A stretch of DNA of 64,000 nt from Chionis minor (GCA_013398295.1 VZSF01001140.1:248001-312000); one strand, 5' to 3'; shown: positions 25,505 to 40,640, counted from the first letter of the stretch. Notes: generated by a model from the letters alone, not told the origin. A program made the numbers and translations.

Positions 25505-28500
25505 GGCTCGGCACCGCGGCGCCCCCAGCAGCGGCACAGCCAGCCCTGGGCAGCTCTGGGGACAAGAATGTGTTTAGGCAAGTCTGGTGCTGAAGCTGTA
25601 ATTTCGCAGAAGGAAGAAGCTCCCGTGAAACGCCTTTCTGTGAACGTGGGCAGGTATTTACAGTTATCCCAGCACAAAAAATGCAAAAAGTATATGTTCA
25701 GACATGTGGTCTGACTTGGAAGCTCCAAGGGGTCTATGGCGCGATTCTGCAAACGTATTTCGTTCCTCCCCTGATACCAGTGTCCTTTTTTATCATTTTT
25801 TTTTTTTCAATACAATCTTCTTTTGCTGATCCTTACTTTTTAGTTAGGACTCTATTTAATCTGTAAGTATATCTCGTAAACGGCTCAGAATCTCAGCCAG
25901 TTCAAAATAAAGCATTTTAATCACCCTCTTGTTCATTTGAAGGTTACTGACTTGTTAGGGGTTTTATTTCATTTCCAAGCCCGGCAAACTCACTTCATTA
26001 AACTCAATGAGGCTTCAACAGGGAACTTTTGTATCAGCATCTATAAATTACCTCTAGCAACAAAGAGAAGAAGGGAAAGAGACAGCCAATTTCTGGCTTG
26101 CTCCAGTCGTCCCCCCCCATTCCTGGGATCGTTCTGCAAGAACGCATGTCCCAAGCGGAACAGGCGCAGGCATAAGGTGGCCACAGGCAGCCGGGCTCTC
26201 CTGCGGCCACCCCACCCCAGCTCCACCATGGCCCTGACACGCTCCCCAGACCCCAGCCCACCTCCTGCAGAAGCCTTGCCAGATCTTCATATTCATCACA
26301 CTAAAGGGACACAAGACTGTCCGAAGTGACCACCCCCAACCTACGGTCTCATTTTATCTCCCAGCTCTCAAAACAAAATTTCTGCTGCTTTCTCCGAGAC
26401 CCCCCTTTTTATCCCATCTACAGGCAAAAGCAGAGAGGTGCTTCAAGGGCACGGAGCGGCACGACGGGCAAAGAGCCCCGTGCCAGCCACACGCTGCCCT
26501 GAGGAACGCGGCACCGGCGACTGCCGCGAGGATGCACGCCGCGCGCTCCGGAACCGCAGCCTGCGAGCGAGTGGGTTCATGCCGGCGCGACAGACGGCAC
26601 TAGCGGCGCCTCTGCCAGCAGCCTCTGCCGACGCCAAGGAGCCAAAGGCCCACCGCATCCGTCAGGCACGGCCACGCAGGCAAGGGTCGAGTCAGGACAG
26701 AGCCCAGCAGCTTGGACAGCTTTTCGGTGGTCAGACAGGAACAAGGTCACAACGGCTGCAAATCCCCTCCTGCTCTTCTCCAGGAACTCGGATGCAAAGT
26801 ATTGTTTAATTTTTTTTAAGTGTTAAAAAAACAAATTTTTTTTGGAGGGCTGATGCTTAGTCCAGCCACGCTTGGTTCGGAAGGTCTCACCCTCATGCCA
26901 ACTAAAGAGCTATTCCTTTTGGGCTTCCCCATCGTGGTTCAGAGCATTCCACCAGGAGAACCAGGGGCCCGTTGCCAGCTTGCACCCACACCAGGTGCCA
27001 GAGGGCCCCGAGACTGCAAGAGCAACTCCAGCACGAGGGGAAGCGTCCCACTCCTCCTGCTCCGAGCCAGTCCGATACCTACAGGGCACGCGGGCAGCAC
27101 TCGCAGCTCATTCCACTCCGGAAATCAGGTATCAAAGAAGCAGGACAGCATCAAAGCTGGAAGGTACAATTCCAGATTCATTTACACCTATAAAAATCTG
27201 CAAATCTGTCCCTAGCCAGGGAGCAGAATTTAGTCCAGGCTTTTAAAGCCACGTCATTTGAAAGTGACAAATGTGTATGCCAGCACCCAAAAACAGGTCA
27301 GTACATACAGGATAACAAATACAAACACATACAAATACACAAACAGGAACCAACTCTCTAGCTTTCTCCCAAGCATAAGAACTCCAAAAAAAGAATGCGG
27401 AAAGAGCAAAGTGAGAAACTGTTAATATTGTGAGATTACAAAATTTAAACACATAGCACTGTTTGCACTCCTGATTCCTTGACCTCCCACTTCAAATGCA
27501 TTTGCGCAGCGTGTAACAATAACAGGGCAAGAACACTAACCAGATCTGTGTGGGACAGGAATAAATTTGGGTCCGAAATGAGGGGCATCTGTTCTTTGTA
27601 ATGGCAGACACCAGGGATCTGTATCTGCCAGCCAAAACGAAAGCAATAAATGCATAAAGTCATGGAGAGCCATGCTGTTACATGCATCCAACTTCTCTTG
27701 ACGTCAATGAAGTTGTCTATAAGTTAACCAAAACCAGAATTCGACCATGAACATACACAGAACTGAACACGAATTAAATGTAAATTGAACTCTTCTAAGA
27801 AACTGTATTCTGCTAAAAAAGAAAACACAGGAAACACAAAGGATGAAACTGATTACTCAAGAGAAGCTACCACAGGGACAAAATTTCCATCCTTCCTGAA
27901 CATAAATCATAAATTGCATATACACAAATCTAACTCTCATGCAACGGCTAGAAAGTAGAAAACTTTTCATATGTATCTCTAAACTTACGTTGTTCTGCAG
28001 TTATAAGATACACAATGACATTATGAAAAAAGTATTAGGCTATGCCATCATCTGTCATGTGCTTAAGAATGGGATAGAGTGTTCCAACGGCCTGGGAAAA
28101 GACAGAGGGGAACCACAAACCATTGCTGAGAGAAACCCCCCCAAAAAATAATAAAGTGTGCCTGGATCCCTTGGGCAGTGTTATCTTATGCCTTGATGGT
28201 CACAAACAAAAGGTGGCAAAACCAACCAAAGCATAGCTCATCCCACTGTAACGCCATTCCCACATAAAGCATCACTAAACCCTGGCTCGCATTTACTTAA
28301 CAGAAATGGCAAATGCCTTCCACTCTCTCCAGTGTCAGCAAGAAGAAAAACCCACAATAGTCTTAAACTGATATTCCTAGCCTATTTTCAGAGATAACTC
28401 ATTTAGGGTAAGTGCTTTTATTACCTACTGACATCAAACCGTACTACTACTCCTCCAAACTGGAAATAACTCATTGTTTTGCCGCTTGTTTCTGTTCTAG

Positions 28501-29532
28501 GATTGCGGCACCACCGTAACTCCCCCGCAGCACCGACAGGACCCCTCGGCACCGAACAAGGACCCCCAGGAATGTGTCTGTGTAGATGGCTGATCATTAG
28601 GAAACTGGCTGCGAGGCCAGAGCAGGTGGCTGCTCCAGCTGGTGCCCAGTAGCAGCTCGGCGGGAGGACCGCTCCACCACCCACTCCAGAGCCTTCCCGT
28701 GTCAGGTGGATTTCCAGCCGGAGGCACAGCGACTCATCCAGGCCCTTCCCAAAGAGGGGGTGCACAGCCTAGAAGGGCCTTTTGGGTCACGATCCTCAAG
28801 TTTCACCCCGGTGTGCCACGAAAAGATGGAGTGGAGAGGTGGACACACAGGAGCAGCGCGGACTCCCTGAAATGTCATGGTGTGCAATTCCACGGAAAAG
28901 AGATGGTGCGGTGCTCCAAAGGGAATGCTACACAGCAGCATCACGGAGGGCATGGTGCGAGCACGAGAGGAGAGGAAGGTGCTCTGCTCTGGGCACAGCA
29001 GTGTGCACCTACAGCTGTCCCAACTGGACAAGTATTAGGTAAAACAAACAACACCAGATAGAAACATGTCTTCTAATCCAATGTCAAAACAGCTTTATTT
29101 AGGGTTTCATTTCTTTGTCAGATGGTTATTTCCCCTCTCTGCTCTATTTTGTGAGAGAAGGTAACACCAGTTATTACCATCACTATGTCTAACGACCTGC
29201 AAGCCTTTTGGTACTTAACTTTTTTCTATACTTTCCTTTCCTATCTGCGGGGATTATGAAAGAAACCAGAAAGTTTCTAGGAAAAAAAATAAAAAAAAGA
29301 TCACTGCAAGCTTGGTATTAGCCTTCAAGTTGTGAGAACTCCCTTAAAGCTTAAAGGCAGGGGGAGCGCTCACAGCAAAATTCACCCCCAAAGCAGCAGA
29401 GCTGGACGAAGGACCGTCCACGACTGCCCGGGCTGCCTTCGCAGGGAGGATTCGCTCCTTAAGATGTATTAATCTAACGTATTAGGATGCTAGCACTGTA
29501 AAACATTCAATGGCAAAGGGAACTATACCAAT

Positions 29533-29630
29533 TACAAATATATGTATATTATTATATATAATAATAATATATAATTTTTATTAATAATATTAATAATAAT
29601 TTTTATAAATATATAAATATATAATATTTT
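29533..29630. repeat. A+T-only low-complexity tract
   Basis: About 100 bases composed of little but A and T, with many TATA/ATAAT words and partial self-complementarity. It could form cruciform or slipped structures. Nothing suggests a gene. Confidence 0.9.
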
Positions 29631-32600
29631 GAGCCCCTTGAGGCCAGAGGATTGAAGGCATATTCGGATCTAATACGCTAGCTAGACAGGAGAGTTTCCA
29701 AGACCTGGTCAGGCAGGGAATTTGCAGAAGGTGTACCTGTACCTCCGTATGGAACTGCAGGATATCCGCCCAAACACAGTGCTGCTCAGGGGGTTGTCAC
29801 ATAAAACACAGATTAGGAAGGTGAAACCTTCCCAGATTTCTCGTTTCTCTTTGTTAAGCAATAACAGCAAAGAGATTTCCCACCGCGCTCAGGGAAAGCT
29901 GATCAGCTGGACTAATCTCTAGTGCACCGCCTGCAAAAAATATTGTGGTAGACATCCTAAAGGCACTAGTCTTAGGTGAGTTAAATGAAGGTTTTTGCAG
30001 AGAAAACGGGAGTTTAAAAGGGGAGCAGAGGGAGAGAAAAGAACCCTGGCATTTCACAAAAAGAAAAGGCAGCCAGAGACACACAGTCTGAGGCTGGGAA
30101 AAAGGCCATTGTCTTCAATAGCTGTTTGTTAACTTGCTGTCATGTGTGTCTTTTGGGTCTTTTCTTGTCCAGATAGACTCATTTATTAAGTCCATCCAAA
30201 AAAAACTTCTGCGTGCAAGCTACTCACAGGTTCGGGGTAGGAAGACTCAACCTCAGCTTGTTTCAGCTCAGGCTGTTTGGCTTTACAAAAGCAGCCGAGA
30301 GACAGCCAGGATCTCAACGCAGCCAGGGGAGGCTTTGCAACAGAGGAAGGTTTAGAGAGGGTTCAATGAACAGATGGCAAGTTGAGAAATAAGGCCTAAT
30401 TAGGGTGAAATTTTTGTCCCAAAGTGTTAATGGCTGAAGCGTAGCAAAATATGCACCCGGCTACAGGAACTCTTTGAACTGAGGGCGCTCTCTCGGCAAC
30501 TATCACTTATACACCGCCTGTTTTCCATGCCGTGCTCCGGTTGAGTGAAATTACTTTGATTACTCCCTCTTTGCGCAGAAAATCCGAACTGCAATTAAAT
30601 TAATTTACTTTATGAGAACGTCCCATTTTCCTGACTAACACCTTCCACATTCAACAATAAGCATCTTTCAGTAAACTCTCCCTTGCAGCGCTCCGCTCCA
30701 TCAGCTCCACTGGGCGATTCCCACAAACAGGCCAAAATAGATAAAGCCTCATATCGGTGAAAGTGGGGGCAGCATTGAAAATAACGTCCGCTCTTTTCAC
30801 TGCATCTCATCTATCTTCAATCCTTAATTTTGTTTAAGTTGCCCTTAACCACTTGTGTCCCATCTTCCCTACCAAGTGCTTTCGGAAACAAGAGTGCGGT
30901 GCTAACTCCCTGCCGTACAGCCAAGGCTAGGCAAAGATTGCCAAAACTAGAAAGAAAGCTTTATTACAGCACAGCGTTGGGAAACAGCTCTCGCTAAGAG
31001 TCATTTTGCACTGATAAGCCTAGATTTGGGGTTGCCGTCAAGGAAGTTCAAGACATCGAAAAGTTAAAATTAGTTTCATGCATTTTAATATGTTTTAGCC
31101 TACATTAAAAATATATGCTGGAATGATTTTCCTAAGAACATCCATTCAATTGTATTAACTATCCGCCTCTACCAGTGTTCTCAACTAGCGCCATAATTAA
31201 AGCGTTAATCAATCAACTCTGAATTCTGTTTTCTTACGCATCTACTCCTCCATTTGCCAAGTCTGGCAAAGCACCCTGCCTTAAAGGTCAGATGTCGGGA
31301 GATACCTGGGGAGACCCAAAAGTACCGGGCACACAGGAGGGCTGACAAAGCCTAGGAACATCCCAGCTTTTAGGACTCCTAAATTTTTCCAATCCATGCT
31401 CTAAATCAATGACCAGAAAGATAATTAGTGCTGCTTTTGAGTTGTCACACGTCATTAACGCTACCGCCTTCAAAGAAATTTATGGAGATTTTTTAGCTGC
31501 TTAGCTAAATGTTACTCATTCCCCTAAGTTTGAATCTCTTGGAAATTGTGAGGAAGAGGAGCCCCTGCTCAGAAAATACATGGAGAAAAGACAAAGCTCT
31601 GTTTATCTATTTGCGATTCAATCACATCATCTGGCTGGACGGGTAAACTGCATATTGCCTCACAATTGTATCGCTCTCTCAGACAGCTGTTTGGTGCTCC
31701 AGTATTCATCACCAAGCATCCATGGCATTAGCTCAACAATGCAGCCTCCAAAGCAATAAAAAGACCATCTTTATTTTCCATAGTCCAGGAGTTAACCCCA
31801 GCTGAGAAATAAAGACAAGCAGCATGATTCATTTTAAACATCTGTGAGCCAGAGCCACGCTTCTTTACATTAGGCTGTGTTTAAGTTGGTTTCCAACCAG
31901 GTCTCTTGGCAAAAAGGGGAACGACAGCCAGCCCCAGCGCTTCATCCAGCGGGAACGGCGCAGCTGAGAGCAGCCTGCATGGCTGCATTGTTCCCTGCGA
32001 ACGCCCAGCACGCTGCCAGCCGCGCCGCAGCCCGCTGATACAGCCGCCGACGTCCTAACACACAGGCTGAGGCATTTCTATAAACGGGGGCAATATTTTC
32101 TGCCCGTTTGCCCAGACGCTCTCGCGAGAAGCCAAGCAAAGTCACGACTGTCCCTTCACGGGCAGCACCTTCGTGTCCGCTTGCTCCTTCTCCGGCCGGA
32201 GCGTCGTGGCGCTGAGCGAGCTTGAGCACTCCAGGCTACTCCAAGACTCCATGAATGCTTGTGCTATAAATAACCCTTGCCCTGAATTACTGGAACAGCT
32301 AAATTTTAATTGGGTAACCCAGGAAATTACTAGAAAATTATCCTCATTTTTATATGTAAGCTGCTTAAGGGACATGCAAGTAAACCTGCGGAATATTGAA
32401 CAGAGACAACCAGGGGATAAGAGTATCTGTGAGCAAAAAAACTGGATTCATTTAGACAGATGAGGATTAAGATATGGAAAAGTAGCTCTTGTAGCTCAGC
32501 CCAGACAAAAGGAGTCAGGTACAACGTAAAAAGCTGCAGAAGGAATAACAAGCTGTGAGCCTCACAGCGGGGCACGAGGACGCGGCAAGTGCAGGAGAAC

Positions 32601-35600
32601 CAGAGGTGGGGAGGAGAACTGGAAGGCGAGTGGCCAGTCGGGCAAGGGAAGAGAATATACAACGTAAAGCAGCATCTTCCGAACCCCTGCTGGGCTTACC
32701 AACCACCTTAGATCAGATGAGGCTGAGATTTCATGAGTTAAACGCCCTAATCTTCAGATTAAGGTATGAGTAAAGCACAAAAGAAGAACAAAAGTCTGTG
32801 AACTGTTGGGATGTGGAGTATGAAGAGACGAGAGATGCCCCACACAATAGTAAAACCAAGCTATTTCATCATCAGGGAGGATTTCACAAAGCTAGAGATG
32901 GCAGATGGTGTCAAAATACTGACAGTTCAGGAGTCCTACTCATTTTAAGCTTAAGATAAACTGTATTCTCCTGGCAGAGGAGAGGCGAGTCAGGGATGGA
33001 CTGCGACACACCAGGCTCCAAGCGGGAAAAAGGGAAGAGGGAAGATACCCTTGCACAGTCACCAAAAAAAAAAGAGGCCAAGACCTGAGAAATTCAACAA
33101 AAGGAACAGACAAAAGCAAATCTTTTCCTAGACTTCTCAAACCTTAAAATAAACTGCTAAGGTTGCTGCAAGCGATAAACAACCTGAGTATTAAATAACA
33201 CACAACAGGTCCACTTACTCACAGGTTATTTACTGCGTGGAAACAATTGGATTCTTTTTTTTTTTTTCTTTCTTGTTTTTAAGACCTTTAGAATATCCTG
33301 AGAAGCAGTTAAGGAGGGAGAAAAATATCCCGCTGATGGACACCCATACCGGTAATGATAATCACTACTGTGGAATTTCATGGAGTAACGTGCCATGTAA
33401 TCAAACAGCTTCTCCCTCACACATACGGCAGAGTTCCTCAGTGCTCCCTCATCGCCAGGCTGGGGAACAGATCCATGTCCCCAGTGCCAGAGCTGGGGAT
33501 GAGCCCACAGCCGTGGATGGGCGCAAGGCTCCTCTGCAGAGGTCGCACCGGGAAAGGGCCACCGCAGGGGTGGGCTGTCCCTCATTCCCCAGCAGCCAGC
33601 TCAGAGAGCGCAAGACAAACGTTGTCGCACGTTCGTTCCCGTTCTCCCTCCCTTTGCGCTGATGCTCACCAAGAGAACCAGTGCCCCGGGGCAGAGACCA
33701 GAACCCGGCTGGGATCTGCCCAGCTGCATCTTCAAAATGTCAGGATCTTGCTGCTGGCGGGCAGGGGGCTGCCAGCTCCTCTCCTCGCACCCACCGAACA
33801 GGGTGTAATCCTGCTCCAGACGCGCACCGGCGGGGCGACGGCACTGCGCCCCGGTGGCACGCTGCTCTCCATCTGGAAAGCCCCACAGCAAATCCCACAC
33901 GTAGGTTTTGGCCCGCTAAGGTGAGGCTACCTGCAGTACAGCTCCAGCGCAGAGCGTAGGCTAAGACAATTAATTTGTTCTCTGGGATAAACGTTAAAAT
34001 CCTAATGAAAATAAATAACACCATTAAATTAGAGAAAGCACATGAAAAATGCAGAACTATTTGGCTATATCTGTATTTAGCAGGAACCTTTTCAGTCTTT
34101 CCTAGAGCAAGAGGTAACGCTTACACCCCGTCTGCGGTTACTCTCACCTGCACTTTGATGCCTTCCAGTGCACAAAACCTGGCCAGGAGCATCCCACGAA
34201 GAGCCTCGCTCTTCCCCAGCTCCCCACATCAACGCAGACTGGTTTCACTCCCAGCTCCTTCCCCAGGACCAGATCCCTATTCCTGGATTACCTCCTAGAA
34301 AACAGATTGCAGAACTCCCCCCTAAATACTGACATTAAATATAAAGCCTTTTCATTAAATACCCAGCATTTTTTCCAGTCATCTGTCCCTCATGGATCTA
34401 AATGATTGGCTGCACCTTTGGTGGATTTCCAGCTCCAATATTCATAAGTTACGATGAAAATAACACTCTACTTAGAGAGCTGGAAGTCACTCTTTCAATT
34501 ATACATTTTCAGATACAAAATCTCATTTAGTCTGGTGAGAAACACAGCTGACTTGGAGCAGTAGCTTCTTCTGACCATCCCAAATGGCTTGCACATTACT
34601 CTCAAATTACCAAAACCTACAAACTTCCTACATTTTTTAGCAGTCTAGTGCAATAACTGAATGGGACAGTGCTTTGTTTCTCCCTGGACTTCTACGCCAA
34701 AAGATTATTAAACTTGACCTAGCAGAATGTAGGGCTGCCTGCTCCAGGTCTTCATTTGGAAGGCAGCTGATCCATTAGCTGTCAATTAGCATAAACTCTT
34801 CTGTTCCAAAGCACTGTCTCTACTGCACTTGACCATCCTAACTCATTTGCAGGAAACTATGAAGAAAGGGAATACATGAACAAAGCTCTTTTTTTTCTAT
34901 TATTCAATTCATCGTATGCATAAATACTTGTAATAGACTTTATTAAAGCATTTGAGGTTTTCCTGGCTTCCTGATTGATAAATTAACAAAAAACCATCTG
35001 ATGTTTAAAAGAACAGCTTTTGAGGATTCAACGTATGAAATTTGATAACAGTATATCTTTGGCTGTAATGCAGTTCCAAGGAAAGATGGTATTGACACAC
35101 AAAGTGATAAAGTACCTATTTGCAAGACGTATCATCAATCCACTGACAACCAAAACCAAGTTACTGCCTCCACTGCGCTGAACTCGGATATGAGGTATGC
35201 GCCAGTATGTCAACTTTTCTAACAAGATGGCCAAAAACACTGATTCTAAGCAATTTAAACTAAAATGCCTATATAAGTAAACTGTTTCACCATTATTTAG
35301 ACATTTCTTCTACTAGTAACTGCTTCCAAGTATTAAATGTCCTTGGACCATGCCTCTGCACTGCTCTCCCGCAGAACTCTCTCTTGCATCTTTCATCTAA
35401 AAAAATAATACGCCATGCACATGTATTGCAACAGTACCTATTATGGAGCAGCAATGGACTTGCTGAAGTGCCTGTCTATTTGCTTTTAAAGTGAAAACCT
35501 CGTATCAGGCACCTCAGACTCTGCTCTAAGAATTGGAGCAGTGTATTTTGATGAGGAGGTAAAACAGTAAGTCTGTCGTCTCCATCCCAAGTCACCGCTG

Positions 35601-37321
35601 GCCCCTGCTCACGGAACGCAAGCAATGGCATTTACACCGTGTGTCATCAAAATGGAAGCACGAGCATGGAGGAGGCTGTTAGGGATGCACAGAGAGTACG
35701 GCCGCTTCCACTCCTGATTTCTGACAGAAAACACCATCCTGGCACAGAAACTCCTCTAGCAACACAGGTCATGTCAACCATTCCCAGGCCTGTGCCCCTC
35801 TCACGCGTCAGCCTGCCCCGTCTCACAGCGCTCCCCTCCCTCCCTCCGCAAGACAATACCGATTTCACCAACAATATGAACTAACAGGGGGGGAAAAAAA
35901 AACCCATTGTAATTTACCAGAACTGCAAGCCCTTCTCTGAATCAACACAAGTTCTTGACGCAAGAGGCACAGGCACCACGCCGCGGTGAAGCCCAATGGC
36001 TCGCGACACGCAGGATGGCACGGCTGGGCTGGCAGCAGTAAGAGCGTGTAACCGTGCGAGCGCACAGCTCCCGCCTTCCCACTGCTTCAGCCAGCGGGAC
36101 AGCCGGCCTGGAAAACTGGATTCATAGCTACAAGTGGTTTTGGCACCAGGCTGGTACCAGAACAGACCCCAAACATCCACTGGTGAGGAAGGTCGCAGCA
36201 TCCCGGCAGCCTTTTAGCACCTTCGGCTCCCACCACCCAGCTAACTCCCCGCCTGGACGCAAAGGAAAGGCAGGGATGAAACCCTGCGTGCCGTTATCCG
36301 AGAGCTGCGGAAGTGAAGCCAAGTGCCAGGGGACATGTCAGACTGAAACAGCGCTTCTGTATCCTGTAAGATCACTATTCCCTGGCACTTGAGCTTTAAA
36401 ATAAAAGGCTGGGGTTGTTTTATTTCCGTGCCCCTAAAATAACATCAGCTCCTATCTGGTTCTCAGTTACAATATCTATTTAGAAAGAGAGAAAAACCCG
36501 TCTGCGCTATGGGCTTATTCTTTGGAATATTCTAACATTACAGCCTTTAGAAAGGAAGCTTAGAGCAACTAGACTCAGGCAGAGCAGTCTGAAAGCTTCC
36601 CGGGTAAAGAGAATTTCTCGTCATCTGGAACTTGTGCACCAGATTTTAAAAACCATTAAGCTGTTTCTGACGTACCCCACGCTGACCGCAGACGCTGTGC
36701 TGAGGTGGGATATCATTCCTGAGCGCTCAGGGCTACACGCTGAAGAAAAATCATGCCAACTCCTAGACTGCTTTAACACCAGAAAAAAAATATATGATGT
36801 AAAAACTTAAATATGTTCTCCAGATGATTTAACTATTAAGTAAAAGAACAGTAAAAACCTCTATAGATCCTAAATCGTGTATGACCAAGAATACAAGTGA
36901 AACAGTTATTCATGTAACATAACCTCCACGCAATACGGTGCTACCACAAGCCAGGGACTCTGGGAAATCTTTGGCAAAGAGACCGCACATTAAAATAAAA
37001 GTTTTATATTTTCATGTAATCGGAGGGTCTAAGCACTTAGCAGAAAGAAGGAAGTAAAGAACCCACTGTAAAATGCTATCCAAAGAAGTCTACTCTTAGA
37101 GTTACTGTTCAGAACAGTCATTGTTTTACCTAAAGTAAAAGAAAACCTTTTCGTTTTACAGGAGCTTGTATGCAATATGCTATGTTCAGAAATAAATACG
37201 TGTTATTTCTATTATGTAAGGAGATAATATTGTAAACAGACAGGGGTTAGTTTCACTCCTAAATTTCCAATTAAATTTGTACTTACAGTTACACAAAAGT
37301 CCATCTTGCTAGGCTAACACC

Positions 37322-37590
37322 ACCACAGGACAAGAGCAAATGGCCTCAAGTTGCGCTGGGGGAGGTTTAGATCGGATATTAGGTAAAATTTCTTCACAGA
37401 AAAGGTCATAAAACATTGGAACAGGCTGCCCAGGGCAGTGGTGGAGTGGCCATCACTGGAGGTGCTTCCCAGCCGGGCAGACGTGGTGCTGAGGGACATG
37501 GGGTAGGGGTGGGTTGGGCAGTGTTGGGTCGATGGTTGGACTCCATGATCTTAAAGGTCCCTCCCAACCCAGGGGATTCTGCAATTTATT
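37322..37590 (+). mobile_element. CR1 LINE 3'-end fragment (copy 8)
   Basis: Plus-strand CR1 beginning at 'accacaggacaagagcaaat' (late RT coding region), through 'ggaacaggctgcccagg', 'gggcagacgtggtgctg' and 'ggtccctcccaaccc', ending in a decayed octamer ('gattctgcaattta'). It is 5'-truncated and inactive. It is the same lineage as copies 2, 4 and 7 but has the most degraded tail of the four. Confidence 0.93.
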
Positions 37591-39670
37591 ATTCTGTCCT
37601 TCCTGCCAGCCCATCTCCAGACGCTTGCCCAACTCCAATGCTGTGACAAGCACTGACTAGTTCATCAAAGTGTCTATGTTGGGTCTATCTCAGGCTGAAT
37701 ATTCAACCCAAGACTTTTCTGTTTCTTACAAGAGCCAGGCGAGGAAAAATGAACAGTTTTGCCCACATCAGGAAGTGCTTTGGGGGCAGCAAAACACACA
37801 GCCCTGACACAAACCCCTTCAGACAAAACCTGACAGCGGGAGGAAAGAGAAGAACGGGGAGTCGGTGCTTCACCTGACACTACGGGGCAAGGGGGGCAGT
37901 GACACTTGTCACCAGCCCTTGCTTGCTGCTGGAACAGAGGGACTCCCGCCAGCCACCAGCCAGCCATCCCGTGACACTCCCCGCTCCCCACTCCAGGCTC
38001 GGGGTATTTCAAAATACTCACGCTGTGTATTTCTAGTGAGAGTCTTCTCTAATGTCAGAACGAAGACTGTTGTAGATCAAAACCAAAATACAGGCCAAAT
38101 TCTGCCCTCAGCTGCATCCGTAAAGCTCTCGGAAAGCTGCAGGTATTAATTTCATCTTACGCATCCAGACAAGAGGCGGGGGGAAAAAAATTGTCCCCTC
38201 TTGTAATGCAGAGAATTACCACACTTAGAAGGAAGACTGTATCTTTTACCAAGAAGGCAGAGCAGAGAGATCACCTCTAGAGTCCCTCAAATACTCCTAA
38301 ATTTGTCAGATTAGGACAAAAGATTAGATCCGCACCTACAGACACACAACCACCAACAGTCCTCGCCAACCTAGATACAAAGATTCTTTCAAGTTAGTGC
38401 CTTTTGCTGCTATTGCTCCTCACCTGTAGCACAAGCTGACAGTATAATTTTAAATAAACTAAGAGCCCATTTCTTATTCCCTCAACATGCCCATGTACCC
38501 CTCTAGAAGAGCCTTTAACACCAGTGAAATCAGCCCCATGAACGTACCGAAAAGCATCTTTCAGAAGCATCAAATTAAAAGCGATACCGGATGTTACAAA
38601 CCAGCCATACGTTTCAGAGAGCAAATACCATCAGATCAGGGGAATGACATTTGCTTCGGCTGACCTTCTCGTTTACACGTTGAGTGCTCAGATACGTAGT
38701 CACCCAGCAGTTTAAATAAACCCAACTCATTACCACGTCCAGGCACCTGTGCAACACTGCTTTTTCTGCTGAACACCACCTTTGAGCAAGTGGACCTCAC
38801 CCGCTGCCATGCCAGCCCAGGAAGGCGAGGGTGTCCCCACCGCTGGGGACAAAGCTGTCCCATCCCCTGCGCTCGGGGCTGCCTCTCCTCGCTGGTCCCA
38901 CACGGCACAGCCTGACAGCCACCTGCTCAGACCTGCGCCCACCAGTGCCGGAGACACCGCTGGGGAGACACAAATCCTGCTTTTATGACAAATACGTGTC
39001 AGCATTAGCCCGTAGCCACGTGTCTGGACACTTGCAGAGGACCTGAGGGACTATTTTAACACCCAGATGAGCCTGAGGGATACGGCCCTGCACCAGGCAA
39101 AGCCCACAGCTGTACAGATGCTTTGACTCCCTGGAGATGGCGCAGCAATGGCAGGCAATTATCCTAAAAAGAAAACGCTTGTCTTTTGATTTCTTATTCA
39201 GCCGAAACACTTTGTGACATTTTCCAGAGATTGTAATGTGACACAAAAGTAGAAAAAAAAATGGCACTAGAGTTAAATGAATTTGCAAAAGCATATGCTG
39301 CACAAACGTACGCTCCGAAGACGATGTGCAAACACCATCGGGTTCTCATGACACAAAACACATGGACAGTGCTCAAAAAGCCTCGCTGTTTGTAAGCTAC
39401 AGGCTGCTCCGAGCAAATACAAAGAGGATGAAGAGTGTAAGAGTAACGATAACGTGATAGTAGATCGCATCGTGTCACAGGACACACGTCCCCCGATGCC
39501 AGACAGGATAACAGCATCAGCGAAGACACGGTCCAACGCCACTTCCTTCGGCCGCAGCATCCCCTGCAGAGCTGCACGCTTTCCCACAGCCGTGCCACAG
39601 GGTGCCCCGCGAGGGAGAGCTGCTTCAGCACGTCAGGGGCTGCACAGCCCTGGGACAGCAAACCACAGCC

Positions 39671-39688
39671 TTTTTTTTTTTTTTTTTT
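39671..39688. repeat. Poly(T) run
   Basis: Eighteen consecutive T. No retroposon body was recognised next to it on either side. Confidence 0.9.
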
Positions 39689-40640
39689 ATTTCCCCACCC
39701 GAGCTTTATCATGATGATGAATTTTTATTATACATTGTCAAATTGCTCGCTGCTGCTCGAATGTACACTGCGCAAGATCCTTCCCATCCGCCAAGTACAC
39801 AAACAAGACAAACACCACAGTTCAAGCCTCCTAGTAATGCAAAAAATTTTAAACTGTGTTCCCTAATGAAGTGTACTTGCTCGTGGCATGTTGATATTTC
39901 TTCAGCCGCATTCCCTCCCACAAAGCTAGAAATGCCTTTAAGATAACTGCGGGGAGACGGAGTAGGCTGCTCTCTAACTTAGATCCTCGGCTGCATCTGA
40001 AGTGTCCTGTTGCTGCAAAATCTATGCCTGCAATGAAGCTCGGGTGCCCTTCACTTTTCTAATAAACATACTGGATGTGCCAACTCGCCGCCCAGCTCCT
40101 CCTAACTTTTCCATGCAAGACCACAACACTTCCCACATCACTGCACGGCTCCACAAACAAAGCGCAGCAACCCAAAGCCAAGTCTGTATTGACGCCAGCG
40201 CTCATGAAAGTACTAAAATGCCTTCAAGGTTCTCACATGGGTAATAAATAACGCTTGCAAACCCTCCGAGAGCCCTGTTTGGGTCTCTCCTGCCCCAGGG
40301 GCCTGGCAGTTCAACAGCAGGGAGGCTACCCCACCAGAAAGCACTGCTTGGCCGCTAGAAGATGCCACCTGGTCAAATTCCTGGAGAGCAAGATGCAAAC
40401 GCAGAGACTTTAAGTTCTCCACCAATTTGAAAAGTCCCTGTCCTGCACTGGCAGTCTACATGGCCAGAAGAGCACTGCAAACACCACCTTTGCCAAGGAC
40501 CAAACTCCACTCTCAGCTGTGCACAACTTCTGAGAAGTCCAGGCGGGAGGGACCTGCACAGACGTCTCCAAGGATGGAGTTTGGCCAGAAAAATCCATAG
40601 GTCTACTGATCTCCTCTATTTTAACTACTATCTAAAGCCT

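Larger units (their letters stand above)
23718..37321. other. Unique non-coding sequence, about 13.6 kb
   Basis: This is the longest CR1-free stretch in the window. No gene was recognised. GC patches with small GC-rich tandem units lie at about 25380-25560, and CpG-containing patches at about 26440-26700 and 31930-32220. The sequence is AT-rich at 29533-29630 and has T-runs at 25798-25807 and 33256-33268. Long unique AT-rich sequence at about 30380-31780 and 34300-35350 has the look of intronic or intergenic sequence that might hold conserved elements, but I cannot test conservation. Confidence 0.5.

Noticed and set aside
28540..29040. GC-richer 500-bp block as an LTR or other transposon
   Set aside because: I could find no TG...CA ends, polyadenylation motif, terminal repeats or family wording.
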